Shown: positions 34,643 to 43,403 of the stretch, piece after piece
Layout: every line of letters starts with the position of its first letter
Numbering within the stretch: the first letter of the stretch is position 1
DNA from: Pseudodesulfovibrio sp. JC047
GTDB lineage: Bacteria > Desulfobacterota > Desulfovibrionia > Desulfovibrionales > Desulfovibrionaceae
DNA length: 64,000 nucleotides
Direction of reading: 5' to 3'
Assembly (NCBI RefSeq): GCF_010468615.1
Contig: NZ_WUEH01000014.1
Coordinates: 31,957 to 95,956 of the forward strand
The notes under the pieces: generated by a model
The model's database searches: none
What the model was told of the DNA's origin: nothing
What the model saw: the letters and a program-made list of their open reading frames with translations, nothing else
Program-made: the position numbers and the translations under genes

Positions 34643-35710
34643 ATGGTCAGTTGTTGTATGAAGGAAACCAACCCGGCGTACCCACGCGAATTTTTCAATG
34701 TCTCGGAACACGTCAATTATTTGGAACCCTCGGAATTGCAGGATTTTGAACGTGCATTCAAAAAGTGGAGGGATGGTGCTGTCCGGGCGGACAGTGTGCA
34801 GGCCCGGGAACGGATGTGGCTTATTTTCCTCTTGCTCAGGCATACCGGCGCACGTTTGGGTGAGATATTATCATTGGATGACACCACGGCCTTTGAACGA
34901 GAAGGGATGTTTGTGCGTGTGGGGCGGGAAGGACGGGTTCGTGAAGTCCCGCTTGCCAACGAATTGTTTGCCGAAATATCAGGGGCGTTGGAAGGCCCGT
35001 TGGGGTGTGGATTGCGGGGGACATTCTTTCATGTCGATCCTGGGTATTTTCGTCGGATTTGTTACGCGCGTGGCTCGGAGTGCGGGTTGTCCAAGGACCG
35101 AGTTTGTCCGAAAGCCCTACGGAATACCCGGGCCGTGGAAATGCTTCGAAGCGGTGTGCCTATTACTATCGTCAAGGAAGTCCTCGGCCAGTCCTCACTT
35201 GATCTGACGGCAAATTTCCAACAGTTTTCTCCGGGAGATATGCAGTCCATCGTGCGAATGGCGTACAACTCCATGCGTAAGAAAACCAGTGCCAGGAATT
35301 CCTTTGTCGGCCATGTTGTTGCTGTGGCCACGGATTCGGTCATGGCTGAAGTCACCATGGAGACGCGTTCGGGCACGCGGTTGTCTGCGGTCATCACCAT
35401 GGACAGTCTGCACAATTTGAAATTGGTCCGGGGTGCGCCGGTCATTGCCACGGTCAAGGCGCCATTGGTTAATGTCATGACCGGGGACAACCCGCTCGTC
35501 GGCAGTGCGAGAAATCGGTTCAAGGCGACGGTTGTTCGGGTAACGGATTCGCCTGTCCTGTCTGAGGTCTTGGGGCGGCTGCCGGATGGGACTGATGTCT
35601 GTGCGCTTGTTTCGGCGCAGAGTGCTGGCGATCTGGCTTTGCAGTCCGGACATGAAGTTGAATTTTGGTTCAAGGCATTGTCCGTCGTTTTGAATACGGT
35701 TCAGGTATGA
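34643..35710 (+). CDS. tunR: TunR-type tungstate/molybdate-responsive regulator
   Basis: 355 residues from the ATG at 34643 (34658 is an alternative). The N-terminal half (about 20-210) resembles the catalytic domain of tyrosine recombinases: LLRHTGARLGEILSL box I, LRNTRAVEMLRSGVPI and VLGQSSLDLT near box II. The HxxR pattern is changed and the usual HTxxxxY tail is absent, so it should bind DNA without recombining it. The C-terminal half has two TOBE/MOP oxyanion-binding repeats (SFVGHVVAVATDSVMAEV and NRFKATVVRVTDSPVLSEV). This is the architecture of TunR, the tungstate-responsive regulator of sulfate reducers. It is divergent from modC. Confidence 0.85.
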   Translation: MVSCCMKETNPAYPREFFNVSEHVNYLEPSELQDFERAFKKWRDGAVRADSVQARERMWLIFLLLRHTGARLGEILSLDDTTAFEREGMFVRVGREGRVREVPLANELFAEISGALEGPLGCGLRGTFFHVDPGYFRRICYARGSECGLSKDRVCPKALRNTRAVEMLRSGVPITIVKEVLGQSSLDLTANFQQFSPGDMQSIVRMAYNSMRKKTSARNSFVGHVVAVATDSVMAEVTMETRSGTRLSAVITMDSLHNLKLVRGAPVIATVKAPLVNVMTGDNPLVGSARNRFKATVVRVTDSPVLSEVLGRLPDGTDVCALVSAQSAGDLALQSGHEVEFWFKALSVVLNTVQV

Positions 35711-35826
35711 TGTTTGAGGGATAAGTGCCCTTTTCGAAATCCGTCTGAGGTGGAGAATACTCTGTGCGACATGGAAAGCGTGTGTCGATGCCATTTTGTT
35801 TTGAACCGGAGCGTTGACGGATTTAT

Positions 35827-35841
35827 GTTTAGTTGCTAAAC
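35827..35841. promoter_or_regulatory. Palindromic box 1 upstream of methyltransferase
   Basis: GTTTAG-TTG-CTAAAC, a perfect 6-base inverted repeat with a 3-base spacer, lies 109 bases before the methyltransferase start. It matches box 2 in layout (GTTWAG-N3-CTWAAC), so both look like sites for one dimeric repressor. Confidence 0.45.
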
Positions 35842-35921
35842 ACAAAGGCGAGTCCTCTTTGAATTGATCAGAAAGTCGGGACGTCAGAAGATTTGTGTCT
35901 GGATATTTTTTTGAATAAAAG

Positions 35922-35936
35922 GTTAAGCGTCTTAAC
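35922..35936. promoter_or_regulatory. Palindromic box 2 at the methyltransferase ribosome-binding site
   Basis: GTTAAG-CGT-CTTAAC, a perfect 6-base inverted repeat with a 3-base spacer, ends directly before the GAAAGGGGG ribosome-binding site. Together with box 1 it suggests autogenous or metabolite-controlled repression of the gene. Confidence 0.45.
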
Positions 35937-35949
35937 GAAAGGGGGATGT

Positions 35950-36969
35950 ATGTTCGTGAAGCACCCGCGTGCGAATTTCGAGCCGATCAACGCCATGCTG
36001 ATGCAGTCATTGGCCAGCAAGGCGATTTTGAGTGCTGTTGAATTACATATTTTTGATTGGTTGGAAGGGACGACGCTTTGTGTGGATGATTTGGCGGACC
36101 GGATGGGATTGCTGTCGCAACGGTTGGAGCCGTTGTTGCGGCTGCTGGCGGTCGCCGGATTGCTGGAAGAACAGGCGGATGGATATACGAATTCCCCGCT
36201 CGCGTCGGAGTTTCTGGTCAAGGATGCTCCGCTGTATCAGGGGGAAAACATACGATTGACCATGCGTTTCAATGCCATGGTGGAAAATGAGATTGCGTCC
36301 CTCATGGCAGGGGGTGAGGTCAAGCAGGCCTCCTCGGCAAATGATTGGGGCGTGGCAGACAACATGGAAGGCACGGCTCAGGACGCCAAGGGTGGCGCTT
36401 TGTCGGCTGTGGTGGATTTTGTCGCTGACTTGCCGGGGTTTGATGCCTTTGATGCCATGGCTGATGTCGGCGGGAATCATGGGCTATATACCTTGGGGGT
36501 GTTGGAACGCAATGCGGCCATGCGTGGGGTGATCGTGGATAAACCCCATGTGGTGGCGTTGGCTCAGACCCGATGCGACCAATTGGGGTTCGGTGACCGG
36601 GTGACGACGTTGGGTATGGATTTTAAAACTGATCCGTTTGTTTCTGGTGTCTTTGATGTCATTTTGACCTCGCATGTCTTGTACGCTTTGTCGGATGATT
36701 TGCCGGGGGCGTTGCAAAAAATTGCTGATGGGTTGAAGCCGGGCGGCTGGTTCGTTTCGCATCATTATTCTGGCTACACTGCGCCGGGACATGAAATGGC
36801 CAAGGCCTCTCTGGAACTCTTGACCCGGTTGTGCGGGTATGCATCACATTTTATTGAACAGGAAACATTGATTGACGCTTTGAATGATGTGGGATTTGAG
36901 ACCATTCGTTGTCAGCCGGTGGTTGAAAACGGCATGGGCTTGATGGTTGCTGCGCAAATGAAAAAGTGA
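35950..36969 (+). CDS. SAM-dependent methyltransferase, O-methyltransferase type
   Basis: 339 residues from the ATG at 35950, which follows AAAGGGGG. An N-terminal winged-helix dimerisation domain (about 15-90, SKAILSAVELHIFDWL and LLRLLAVAGLL) precedes a class I methyltransferase domain with ADVGGNHGLYTLGVLE, the GVIVDKPHVVALA acidic loop and LTSHVLYALSDD. This is the layout of hydroxyindole/acetylserotonin-type O-methyltransferases, also used in bacterial small-molecule and quinone methylation. The substrate is unknown. It is monocistronic, with two palindromic boxes upstream and a strong terminator downstream. Confidence 0.82.
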   Translation: MFVKHPRANFEPINAMLMQSLASKAILSAVELHIFDWLEGTTLCVDDLADRMGLLSQRLEPLLRLLAVAGLLEEQADGYTNSPLASEFLVKDAPLYQGENIRLTMRFNAMVENEIASLMAGGEVKQASSANDWGVADNMEGTAQDAKGGALSAVVDFVADLPGFDAFDAMADVGGNHGLYTLGVLERNAAMRGVIVDKPHVVALAQTRCDQLGFGDRVTTLGMDFKTDPFVSGVFDVILTSHVLYALSDDLPGALQKIADGLKPGGWFVSHHYSGYTAPGHEMAKASLELLTRLCGYASHFIEQETLIDALNDVGFETIRCQPVVENGMGLMVAAQMKK

Positions 36970-37017
36970 TCGTAGTGCCTTTGGATAGTTCAGTTATTCA
37001 CAAACTGAAACCTTATG

Positions 37018-37050
37018 AAGATTGCCCTGACCTTCGGGCAATCTTTTTTT
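37018..37050 (+). terminator. Intrinsic terminator after methyltransferase
   Basis: AAGATTGCCC pairs with GGGCAATCTT across an 8-base loop and runs into a T-tract (TTTTTTT). It is a clear rho-independent terminator. Confidence 0.9.
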
Positions 37051-37219
37051 ATTGTGTATGTTCTTTATTCTTTCGTTCTATTAGTATAATTTTAACAAAA
37101 TTGGCTGTTGTAAATAGAAATGACACTCAATTGTAATGCTTTTCAGTTATGTAATATTGTACAGGGTTGTACTTGTCATATCATATTTTTTTTTGTCATT
37201 TTTAATAAGGAGTCTGACC

Positions 37220-38278
37220 GTGAAGAAGAGTATTGTGTTCGCTTTCTTGGCAATGTTTATATGTGCCGGGACAGCCCATGCGGAGACACTGAAATTGTTG
37301 ACATGGAAAGGGTACGCCCCGCCGAAATTGATTGAAGTCTTTGAAAAGGAAACTGGCATTAAGGTTGAAGTCACTTTTTCCAATAATGAGGAAATGATCG
37401 CCAAATTGCGTGCGACACGCGGTGCTGGTTTTGATTTGGCGCAACCTTCTCAGGACCGTATCTCTTCTGTGCAGAAGAAATTCAAATTGTATCAGCCGCT
37501 TGATTATTCCAAGGTTGATGCGTCCTTGTTTGTTTCGTCCATGTTGGATGCAGTGAAAAAGAATACATTGGTTGATGGGAAATCATACGCTGCTCCTTTC
37601 TGTTGGGGGACTTCAGGGCTGGTTGTGAATAGCGAAAAAGCTGTGGGGGCGACGTCCTTCAAGGCCCTGCTTGATCCTCAATATGAGGGTCGTGTAAGTT
37701 ATCGTTTGAAGAGGCCTACGCTGATCGCTATGGGTTTTGCACTCGGGTATGATCCTTTTGCTTTGTACAGTGACGTCGAGGCATACAAAGCGATGCTTGA
37801 TAAAGTCGCTGAAGCATTGATTGATGCCAAACCTCTCGTGAAAAATTATTGGGCCAATGGTGATTCCCTGCTCGAATCCATGCGGTCCGAAGAAGTTTTC
37901 GTTGCCATGGCCTGGGACGCTGGTGGATGGAAGCTGCATGGCGACAATGCTGCCATCGATTTCAAGGCCCCTTCAGAGGGCGCACTTGGCTGGATCGATA
38001 CCTTTGCCATTCCGGCCAAAGCCAAGAATGTCGAAGCGGCCTACAAGTGGATCAATTTTATCATGAAGCCTGAAAATGCTGGGTACTTCACCTCTCAGGA
38101 AAAGTACGGCACAGCCTCCAAGGGCGCGTTGGAATTTGTTGAAAAGGCTGTTGCTGACAATTTCGCTCGTTCTTTCCCTCCGGAAGTGCTTGATGCGGTC
38201 AATTGGTATCCGCCTGTTCCTGCAAAACTGGAAAGTATTGAGGGCAAAATTCTCGATAAAATCAAAGCTGCCAACTAG
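37220..38278 (+). CDS. potD: Polyamine-type ABC transporter substrate-binding protein
   Basis: 352 residues from a GTG at 37220 with AAGGAGT before it. A signal peptide (MKKSIVFAFLAMFICAGTAHA, cleaved near residue 21) leads to a PotD/PotF-type binding protein: LLTWKGYAPPKLIEVFEKET, then FSNNEEMIAKLRA and AWDAGGWKL. It binds the substrate in the periplasm for PotABC. PotD-like proteins take spermidine or putrescine, but related ones bind other small solutes, and the GDPD gene at the end of the operon leaves the ligand open. A hairpin between this gene and potA may keep its mRNA more abundant. Confidence 0.85.
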   Translation: MKKSIVFAFLAMFICAGTAHAETLKLLTWKGYAPPKLIEVFEKETGIKVEVTFSNNEEMIAKLRATRGAGFDLAQPSQDRISSVQKKFKLYQPLDYSKVDASLFVSSMLDAVKKNTLVDGKSYAAPFCWGTSGLVVNSEKAVGATSFKALLDPQYEGRVSYRLKRPTLIAMGFALGYDPFALYSDVEAYKAMLDKVAEALIDAKPLVKNYWANGDSLLESMRSEEVFVAMAWDAGGWKLHGDNAAIDFKAPSEGALGWIDTFAIPAKAKNVEAAYKWINFIMKPENAGYFTSQEKYGTASKGALEFVEKAVADNFARSFPPEVLDAVNWYPPVPAKLESIEGKILDKIKAAN

Positions 38279-38295
38279 CCTCTTTCGTGGAATTC

Positions 38296-38326
38296 AAGGC
38301 GGTGAGTCAGATTGACTTGCCGCCTT
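38296..38326 (+). repeat. Stem-loop between potD and potA
   Basis: AAGGCGG (38296-38302) pairs with CCGCCTT (38320-38326), with a second inner pairing AGTCA/TGACT. No T-run follows. Such hairpins commonly protect the binding-protein mRNA and lower expression of the downstream transporter genes. Confidence 0.55.
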
Positions 38327-38353
38327 ATCTAATCTTTAATATTATGAAGTATT

Positions 38354-39436
38354 ATGACTAACGATTTATCTGTTTGCAATATGGTAAAGCGGTTTGAAAA
38401 CTTTACCGCTGTCGATGATGTAACCTTTAACGTTCCCACCGGTTCTTTTTTTTCCATTCTCGGCCCGTCCGGTTGTGGCAAAACGACTTTGCTGCGTATG
38501 ATTGCCGGTTTTGAAAGCCCGACGTCCGGTTCTATTGAAATTCGAGGCAAGGACATGCTGGGCGTGTCTCCCAATCTGCGGCCCGTGAATCTCGTGTTTC
38601 AGCATCTCGCCTTGTTCCCCATGATGGACGTGGCAGGAAATATTGCTTTTGGTCTCAAACGGCGCGGGTGTGGATCTGCTGATATTAAAAAGAAAACCGA
38701 GGCCATGCTTGAACGGGTCGGCCTGCCCGGATTCGGTCATAAGCAGATCAATCAATTGTCGGGCGGACAGAAACAGCGTGTGGCCATTGCCCGGTGTCTG
38801 GTGCTGGAACCATCAGTTTTGTTGCTTGATGAACCGCTTGGTGCCCTGGACCTCAAGCTTCGTGAACAGATGAAGGTTGAATTGAAGAAATTGCAGGTCA
38901 AGGTCGGCACTACCTTTATTTATATCACGCATGATCAGTCCGAGGCTCTGGTCATGTCTGACCATGTCGCGGTCATGCATAACGGGCGGTTTGAGCAGGT
39001 GGGCACGCCGCAGGAGTTGTATGGCAAACCCGCGACGCCATTTGTCGCCAAGTTTGTTGGGGATAACAATATCTGGAGTGGCAAGGTTGTTGAACGAGCC
39101 GAAGGGCGGGTGCGTATTTCCACTGATGAAGGATATTCATTTTTATCCAAGGCGCACGAATCGTGTCGCGGAGCGGAACGGGTTGATTTGTTTTTACGCC
39201 CAGAAGCCATGCGCATCGAACCACACAATAAAAAAGGTCTGAATACTTTTAACGTCACCGTTAAAAGTATTTTGTTTGATGGGGCCAATAGTCGGCTTTT
39301 GACGGTGACCAGAGAAGACCATGAATTGCTTGTCACACTGCCTCAAAATCATAAATTCGATTATATTGAACCTGGAAATGAAGTGACTATCGGTTGGCAC
39401 CCAGCATCTGGCATCTGTTTTGATGCGGAGGCCTAA
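38354..39436 (+). CDS. potA: Polyamine-type ABC transporter ATPase
   Basis: 360 residues: Walker A GPSGCGKTTLL, Q-loop VFQHLALFPMM, signature LSGGQKQRVAIAR, Walker B VLLLDEPLGALD and the switch histidine ITHDQSEA. The C-terminal TOBE domain (about 245-355) is typical of PotA/MalK. It drives uptake through PotBC. The ATPase gene starts 75 bases after potD and overlaps nothing upstream. A ribosome-binding site for potB lies in its last codons. Confidence 0.92.
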   Translation: MTNDLSVCNMVKRFENFTAVDDVTFNVPTGSFFSILGPSGCGKTTLLRMIAGFESPTSGSIEIRGKDMLGVSPNLRPVNLVFQHLALFPMMDVAGNIAFGLKRRGCGSADIKKKTEAMLERVGLPGFGHKQINQLSGGQKQRVAIARCLVLEPSVLLLDEPLGALDLKLREQMKVELKKLQVKVGTTFIYITHDQSEALVMSDHVAVMHNGRFEQVGTPQELYGKPATPFVAKFVGDNNIWSGKVVERAEGRVRISTDEGYSFLSKAHESCRGAERVDLFLRPEAMRIEPHNKKGLNTFNVTVKSILFDGANSRLLTVTREDHELLVTLPQNHKFDYIEPGNEVTIGWHPASGICFDAEA

Positions 39437-39437
39437 T

Positions 39438-40292
39438 ATGACACGTTCACGTTTGGGATTTTGGATCTTTTTTGCGCCGGTTTTGTTGTGGTTGTTGTTG
39501 CTTATTATTTTGCCACATCTTGATCTCCTGACCATGAGTTTCAGGGGAGAGGATGACTATGGTGATGCCGTCTGGACCATGCAGAACTACATGAATTTTT
39601 TTACCGAGCCAGTGTACTGGTTCACCTTTGTTCGCACGGCATTGTACGCAATCATCACCACATTCATTACCTTCCTGCTCGCCATGCCGGTCTCTTTTTA
39701 TATCGCCAAACTTGCCCGGACACGGGTGCAGGGCGCACTCATGATTCTGCTGTTGCTTCCATTCTGGGTCAGCGAACTGGTCCGTATCTATGGGTGGATG
39801 ATTTTGTTGCGAGAATCCGGGGTGCTCAATTTTCTCATGCTGAAATTGGGGATCATCGATACCCCCATCGAAATGCTGTACAATGATGCGACCATGATAA
39901 TGGGGTTGGTCTATACATCCATGCTGTTCATGGTCGTGCCGTTGATTTCGGTCATGGAAAGCCTGGACGATAGCCTGATTGAGGCTGCACATGATCTCGG
40001 GGCAGGGCCTCTGACCATTTGGCGGACTATTATTATCCCGCATTGTAAACCCGGTATCACTTCCGGAGCGATTGTGGTCTTCATGCTGGCTTTGGGCAAC
40101 TATCTGACCCCGAATCTCATGGGCGGAAAGAATTCGCTCTGGTTTACCGAACAAATCTATAATCAGTTTATTGCCAGTTTCAACTGGAATCAGGGATCGG
40201 CCTTCGGGTTCCTGCTTTTGGTCTTGAGTTCGCTTATTATTTGGGTGGGACTGAAAGTGACGGGCCAGAAGCTCGGAGAGGTGGCGTCATGA
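39438..40292 (+). CDS. potB: Polyamine-type ABC transporter permease, PotB-like
   Basis: 284 residues with six predicted membrane helices. The EAA loop reads EAAHDLGAGPLTIWRTIIIP. The ATG at 39438 has a GGAGG ribosome-binding site at the end of potA. The stop overlaps the potC start (ATGA). It forms half of the membrane channel. Confidence 0.88.
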   Translation: MTRSRLGFWIFFAPVLLWLLLLIILPHLDLLTMSFRGEDDYGDAVWTMQNYMNFFTEPVYWFTFVRTALYAIITTFITFLLAMPVSFYIAKLARTRVQGALMILLLLPFWVSELVRIYGWMILLRESGVLNFLMLKLGIIDTPIEMLYNDATMIMGLVYTSMLFMVVPLISVMESLDDSLIEAAHDLGAGPLTIWRTIIIPHCKPGITSGAIVVFMLALGNYLTPNLMGGKNSLWFTEQIYNQFIASFNWNQGSAFGFLLLVLSSLIIWVGLKVTGQKLGEVAS

Positions 40293-41143
40293 TTCGTTCC
40301 CTCCCCAGAAGCAAGACCTACAATTGGTCGTTCAACCTGTTTATTCTCGCATATTTTACCTTCCTTTTCGCACCACTGCTCGTCACCTGTGTGTTGGCGT
40401 TCAATGATTCAAATTATCCGTCCTTGCCGTGGCAGGGATTCAGTCTCGATTGGTTTTTGGCGGCCGGGCCTGAACGGATCGGGCTTTTTCATGACGAACA
40501 GAATTTACGATCCATTTTGACGAGTTTCCAGACCGCGTTTTTCGTGTCGATTCTCAGTGTGGTGGTGGGCACATGTGCCAGTTTTCTGTTCGAGAAAGAG
40601 AACTTTCGATTCAAGGGTGTCCTGTATTTCCTGATGTTGGCGCCATTGGTGATACCAGGTGTGATTCTTGGTATCTCACTGTTGCTTGCTGCCAATACCG
40701 CAGGCATGTTCTTTGAAGATACGTTCGGTCTTGATTTCGATGTGTTTCGACCCAGTTTCTGGCTGGTCGTGTTTGGCCAATTTTCTTTTATCACGACGTT
40801 TGTGACGTTGGTTGTTTCGGCACGACTCCGTAAATTTGATATATCGCTGGAAGAAGCGGCTTTGAATTTGGGGGCGACGCAATTCGGAGTTATTTGGCAT
40901 ATCACCTTGATCTTTTTGCGTCCTGCGATTATAGGCGCGTGGGCAGTGGCTTTTCTCATGAGTTTTGAGAATTTCAATACCACGTTGTTTCTCGTGGGGT
41001 CGGAGCCGACCCTGCCGATTAACCTCTATCTACAGGTTCGAGATGGGAGTACGCCGGTCATTAATGCGATATCTTTGATGCTGATAGTCGGTACATCGCT
41101 TTTGGCCATGGTCAATCTCTATTTCACCAGAAAGGATGAGTAG
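40289..41143 (+). CDS. potC: Polyamine-type ABC transporter permease, PotC-like
   Basis: 284 residues with six membrane helices and the EAA loop EEAALNLGATQFGVIWHITL. The start at 40289 overlaps the potB stop and has GGAGAGG before it. The longer open frame upstream lies in potB. It forms the second half of the channel. The GDPD gene starts at the base after its stop codon. Confidence 0.88.
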   Translation: MIRSLPRSKTYNWSFNLFILAYFTFLFAPLLVTCVLAFNDSNYPSLPWQGFSLDWFLAAGPERIGLFHDEQNLRSILTSFQTAFFVSILSVVVGTCASFLFEKENFRFKGVLYFLMLAPLVIPGVILGISLLLAANTAGMFFEDTFGLDFDVFRPSFWLVVFGQFSFITTFVTLVVSARLRKFDISLEEAALNLGATQFGVIWHITLIFLRPAIIGAWAVAFLMSFENFNTTLFLVGSEPTLPINLYLQVRDGSTPVINAISLMLIVGTSLLAMVNLYFTRKDE

Positions 41144-42007
41144 GTGTTTTTCGATTTTTTAACGGGAAAGGGCCATGTTTGTGCCCACCGGGGTGCACGC
41201 TCTCTTGCACCTGAGAACACGTTGTTGGCTGCCAAGGTCGCCTTGGAGTCGGGGGCTGATTTTTGGGAACTGGATGTGCATAAAGTCGCTGATGGTACCC
41301 TGATGATTTTCCATGACGATGTACTGTCTCGGACCACAGATGTTGCGACGCATCCGTATTTTGTCGGAGGTGGGCCGTGGGAAGCCCATGTGTACACGGG
41401 TGAGGAATTGCGGCAGCTTGATGCGGGGTCATGGTTCCTTCAAACCGATCCATTTGGTTCCATTGCGCGTGGAGATATCCCCGCTGAAACTTTGGAAGAG
41501 ATGCCAGGGTTGAAGATTCCAACCTTGCGAGAAGCGTTGGAATTTTGCCGGAAACATGATTTCCCTGTCAATGTTGAGATCAAAGATCAGTTCCAGTCTC
41601 CGGGAGATTTGTCCATTGTCGAAGAAGTGCTCCATGTCGCCCGAGAAACGGACACGACCGATCTTATTTTGTTGTCCTCCTTCAATCATGCGTATTTGAC
41701 CCGGATGCGATATCTTGCCCCGGATTTGCCGTTGGCTGCATTGGTTGAAAAAGAGCATCCCGAAGATATCCGCGACTATTTGAAACGTCTTGGAGCCAAG
41801 GGGTACCATCCAAGAGAGGATATCCTTGATTCTGGCCTGGCGCAGAGTCTTTCAAGCGAAGGGATTCAAGTGAGTCCTTTTACCGTGAATGATATGGAAC
41901 AGGCTCAATCCTTATTGGACGCGGGATGTTTCGGGATCATCACGGATTTCCCGCACACCTTGCGTGATCGAATTCCTTCGGATGCGTGTTGCAGAATTTC
42001 AGCGTGA
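41144..42007 (+). CDS. Glycerophosphodiester phosphodiesterase
   Basis: 287 residues from a GTG immediately after the potC stop, with AAAGGA upstream. The GDPD TIM barrel shows CAHRGARSLAPENT (catalytic His and Glu), ELDVHKVADG, FHDD and VNVEIKD, as in GlpQ/UgpQ. It hydrolyses glycerophosphodiesters to glycerol 3-phosphate and an alcohol. No signal peptide is present, so it acts in the cytoplasm, like UgpQ. Its place as the last gene of a Pot-type importer suggests that the importer brings in a glycerophosphodiester or a related compound. Confidence 0.9.
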   Translation: MFFDFLTGKGHVCAHRGARSLAPENTLLAAKVALESGADFWELDVHKVADGTLMIFHDDVLSRTTDVATHPYFVGGGPWEAHVYTGEELRQLDAGSWFLQTDPFGSIARGDIPAETLEEMPGLKIPTLREALEFCRKHDFPVNVEIKDQFQSPGDLSIVEEVLHVARETDTTDLILLSSFNHAYLTRMRYLAPDLPLAALVEKEHPEDIRDYLKRLGAKGYHPREDILDSGLAQSLSSEGIQVSPFTVNDMEQAQSLLDAGCFGIITDFPHTLRDRIPSDACCRISA

Positions 42008-42013
42008 TTGGGG

Positions 42014-42625
42014 TCAGATTTTTTGTTCCCGAGCAGTGAAGCAGGGAATGCAGAGGGTTTGACCGCCGAGCCTGCGGGTGCGGGATTCCATGACGGATTC
42101 GTGACAGCAATCGCAGGTCAGGCTTTCCAACACGCGTGCCGGTGTGGGAATTGGTTCTTTGGGCGGCATCACCGTGAACATTTCATGCAGGTCCAATGTC
42201 ATGAATCGTTCCCGCAAAAGGGTGCGTAAGGCCGTGATGCGTTTTTTTTCGTCCGGCGTGGCGGTGTTGGCGTCTGCCTTTCGCATGAGGACGGCAAGCT
42301 CATTGTCCGCTGTGTCGCGAATTTCCGGGTTGAGCACCGCGCGGAATCCTTTGCCACTATTCCTGTCATAAAAAGAAAAGGCCATTTTGCCATGGTCTCG
42401 ATGCAGGAAGTTGCCTTTGCCATACGTGCAACTGGTGATGAATTGGATGGCATCCACCCCACACATGTCGGTTTCCGAGACCGCCACCATGTCCACATCT
42501 GATGAAGTGCCCAATTCCTGAAGGGCCAGTTCGGCAGCTCGGATACCTATAGCCAGTCCAGGACAGGTGTGTCCGTGAAAATTAACCGTCTGTTCAATGG
42601 TTTCAGATGAAAGTTCGCAGGGCAT
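42014..42625 (-). CDS. FmdE-family protein linked to metal transport
   Basis: 203 residues from the ATG at 42625, which has AAGGAG before it. The FmdE domain (about 5-140) has the metal-site motif VNFHGHTCPGLAIGIRA and MCGVDAIQFITSCTYGKGN. A C-terminal zinc ribbon follows (CDCCHESV and LCIPCF). FmdE proteins were first seen with molybdenum formylmethanofuran dehydrogenase; this organism type has no such enzyme, so another metal role is likely. It is the last gene of the FecBCD-type importer operon behind a NikR-like operator. It overlaps the end of the ATPase gene only if the longer upstream start is used. Confidence 0.82.
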   Translation of the reverse strand: MPCELSSETIEQTVNFHGHTCPGLAIGIRAAELALQELGTSSDVDMVAVSETDMCGVDAIQFITSCTYGKGNFLHRDHGKMAFSFYDRNSGKGFRAVLNPEIRDTADNELAVLMRKADANTATPDEKKRITALRTLLRERFMTLDLHEMFTVMPPKEPIPTPARVLESLTCDCCHESVMESRTRRLGGQTLCIPCFTAREQKI

Positions 42626-42647
42626 GAGAATCTCCTTGAAGGGTGCG

Positions 42648-43403
42648 TCATGAGGCGGGGACAATCAGGGGATGTCCGTTCACCGTGTGAATATCGACCG
42701 GCAGGTCATAGACTTCTTCCACTACCTCAGCGGTGACGTCGCAGGCCGGGCCGGTTGAATGGATATGGCCGTTTTTCAGGAAAAGGACTTTGTCGGCATA
42801 GCGTAGAGCCGTGTTCAGATCATGCATGGTCATGATGGCACTGATGTGGTGTTCATCCACGACACGCCGAAGCATGGTCAGGATGTCCACCTGACTCTTG
42901 AGATCCAGTGAACTGGTGGGTTCATCCAACAGCATCAGTTTCGGTTCTTGCACCATGGCTCTGGCAATGGCCACCTTTTGCAATTCTCCACCACTCAGAC
43001 AGTCGATATGGCGGAGTGTCAGGGATTGCATGTGAAGTCGCTTGATGGCGGAGTCCACGATTTTCAGGTCGTGTTCTGTGGGACGCCAGCGGATGTGTGG
43101 TTTTCTGCCCATGAGAATGGCGTCGAAGACGGTCATGCGTGCCGTTTCATTCTTCTGGGCGACATAGCCGACTCCCAGTGCTATTTCGTGTGGCGGCATG
43201 GTCAGGATATCTCGCCCTTCAACCATGACTGCCCCGGAAGACGGGCGGTGAATGGCGTTGATACATTTGAGCAGGGTCGTTTTGCCCACGCCATTCGGGC
43301 CAAGGATGGCAAGGAGTTCTCCACCGTCAAGTTCGAAATCCACTCCCGAGAGAATGGGCCTGTCCCCATAGGTGAATTCCATATCTGATATGGAAAGAAT
43401 CAT
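42648..43403 (-). CDS. FecE/BtuD-type metal ABC transporter ATPase
   Basis: 251 residues: Walker A GPNGVGKTTLL, Q-loop VAQKNETARM, signature LSGGELQKVAIAR, Walker B LMLLDEPTSSLD and the switch histidine MTMHDLNTA. The sequence belongs to the ATPase family that serves FecCD-type permeases for iron-siderophore, cobalamin, heme or metal complexes. The start overlaps the permease stop by ATGA. Confidence 0.9.
   Translation of the reverse strand: MILSISDMEFTYGDRPILSGVDFELDGGELLAILGPNGVGKTTLLKCINAIHRPSSGAVMVEGRDILTMPPHEIALGVGYVAQKNETARMTVFDAILMGRKPHIRWRPTEHDLKIVDSAIKRLHMQSLTLRHIDCLSGGELQKVAIARAMVQEPKLMLLDEPTSSLDLKSQVDILTMLRRVVDEHHISAIMTMHDLNTALRYADKVLFLKNGHIHSTGPACDVTAEVVEEVYDLPVDIHTVNGHPLIVPAS

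Noticed and set aside
34643..35300. Functional tyrosine recombinase or integron-type element
   Set aside because: The recombinase-like fold lacks the complete catalytic set, is fused to TOBE domains and sits beside modC, which is the TunR regulator pattern. No attachment sites or mobile genes were seen.
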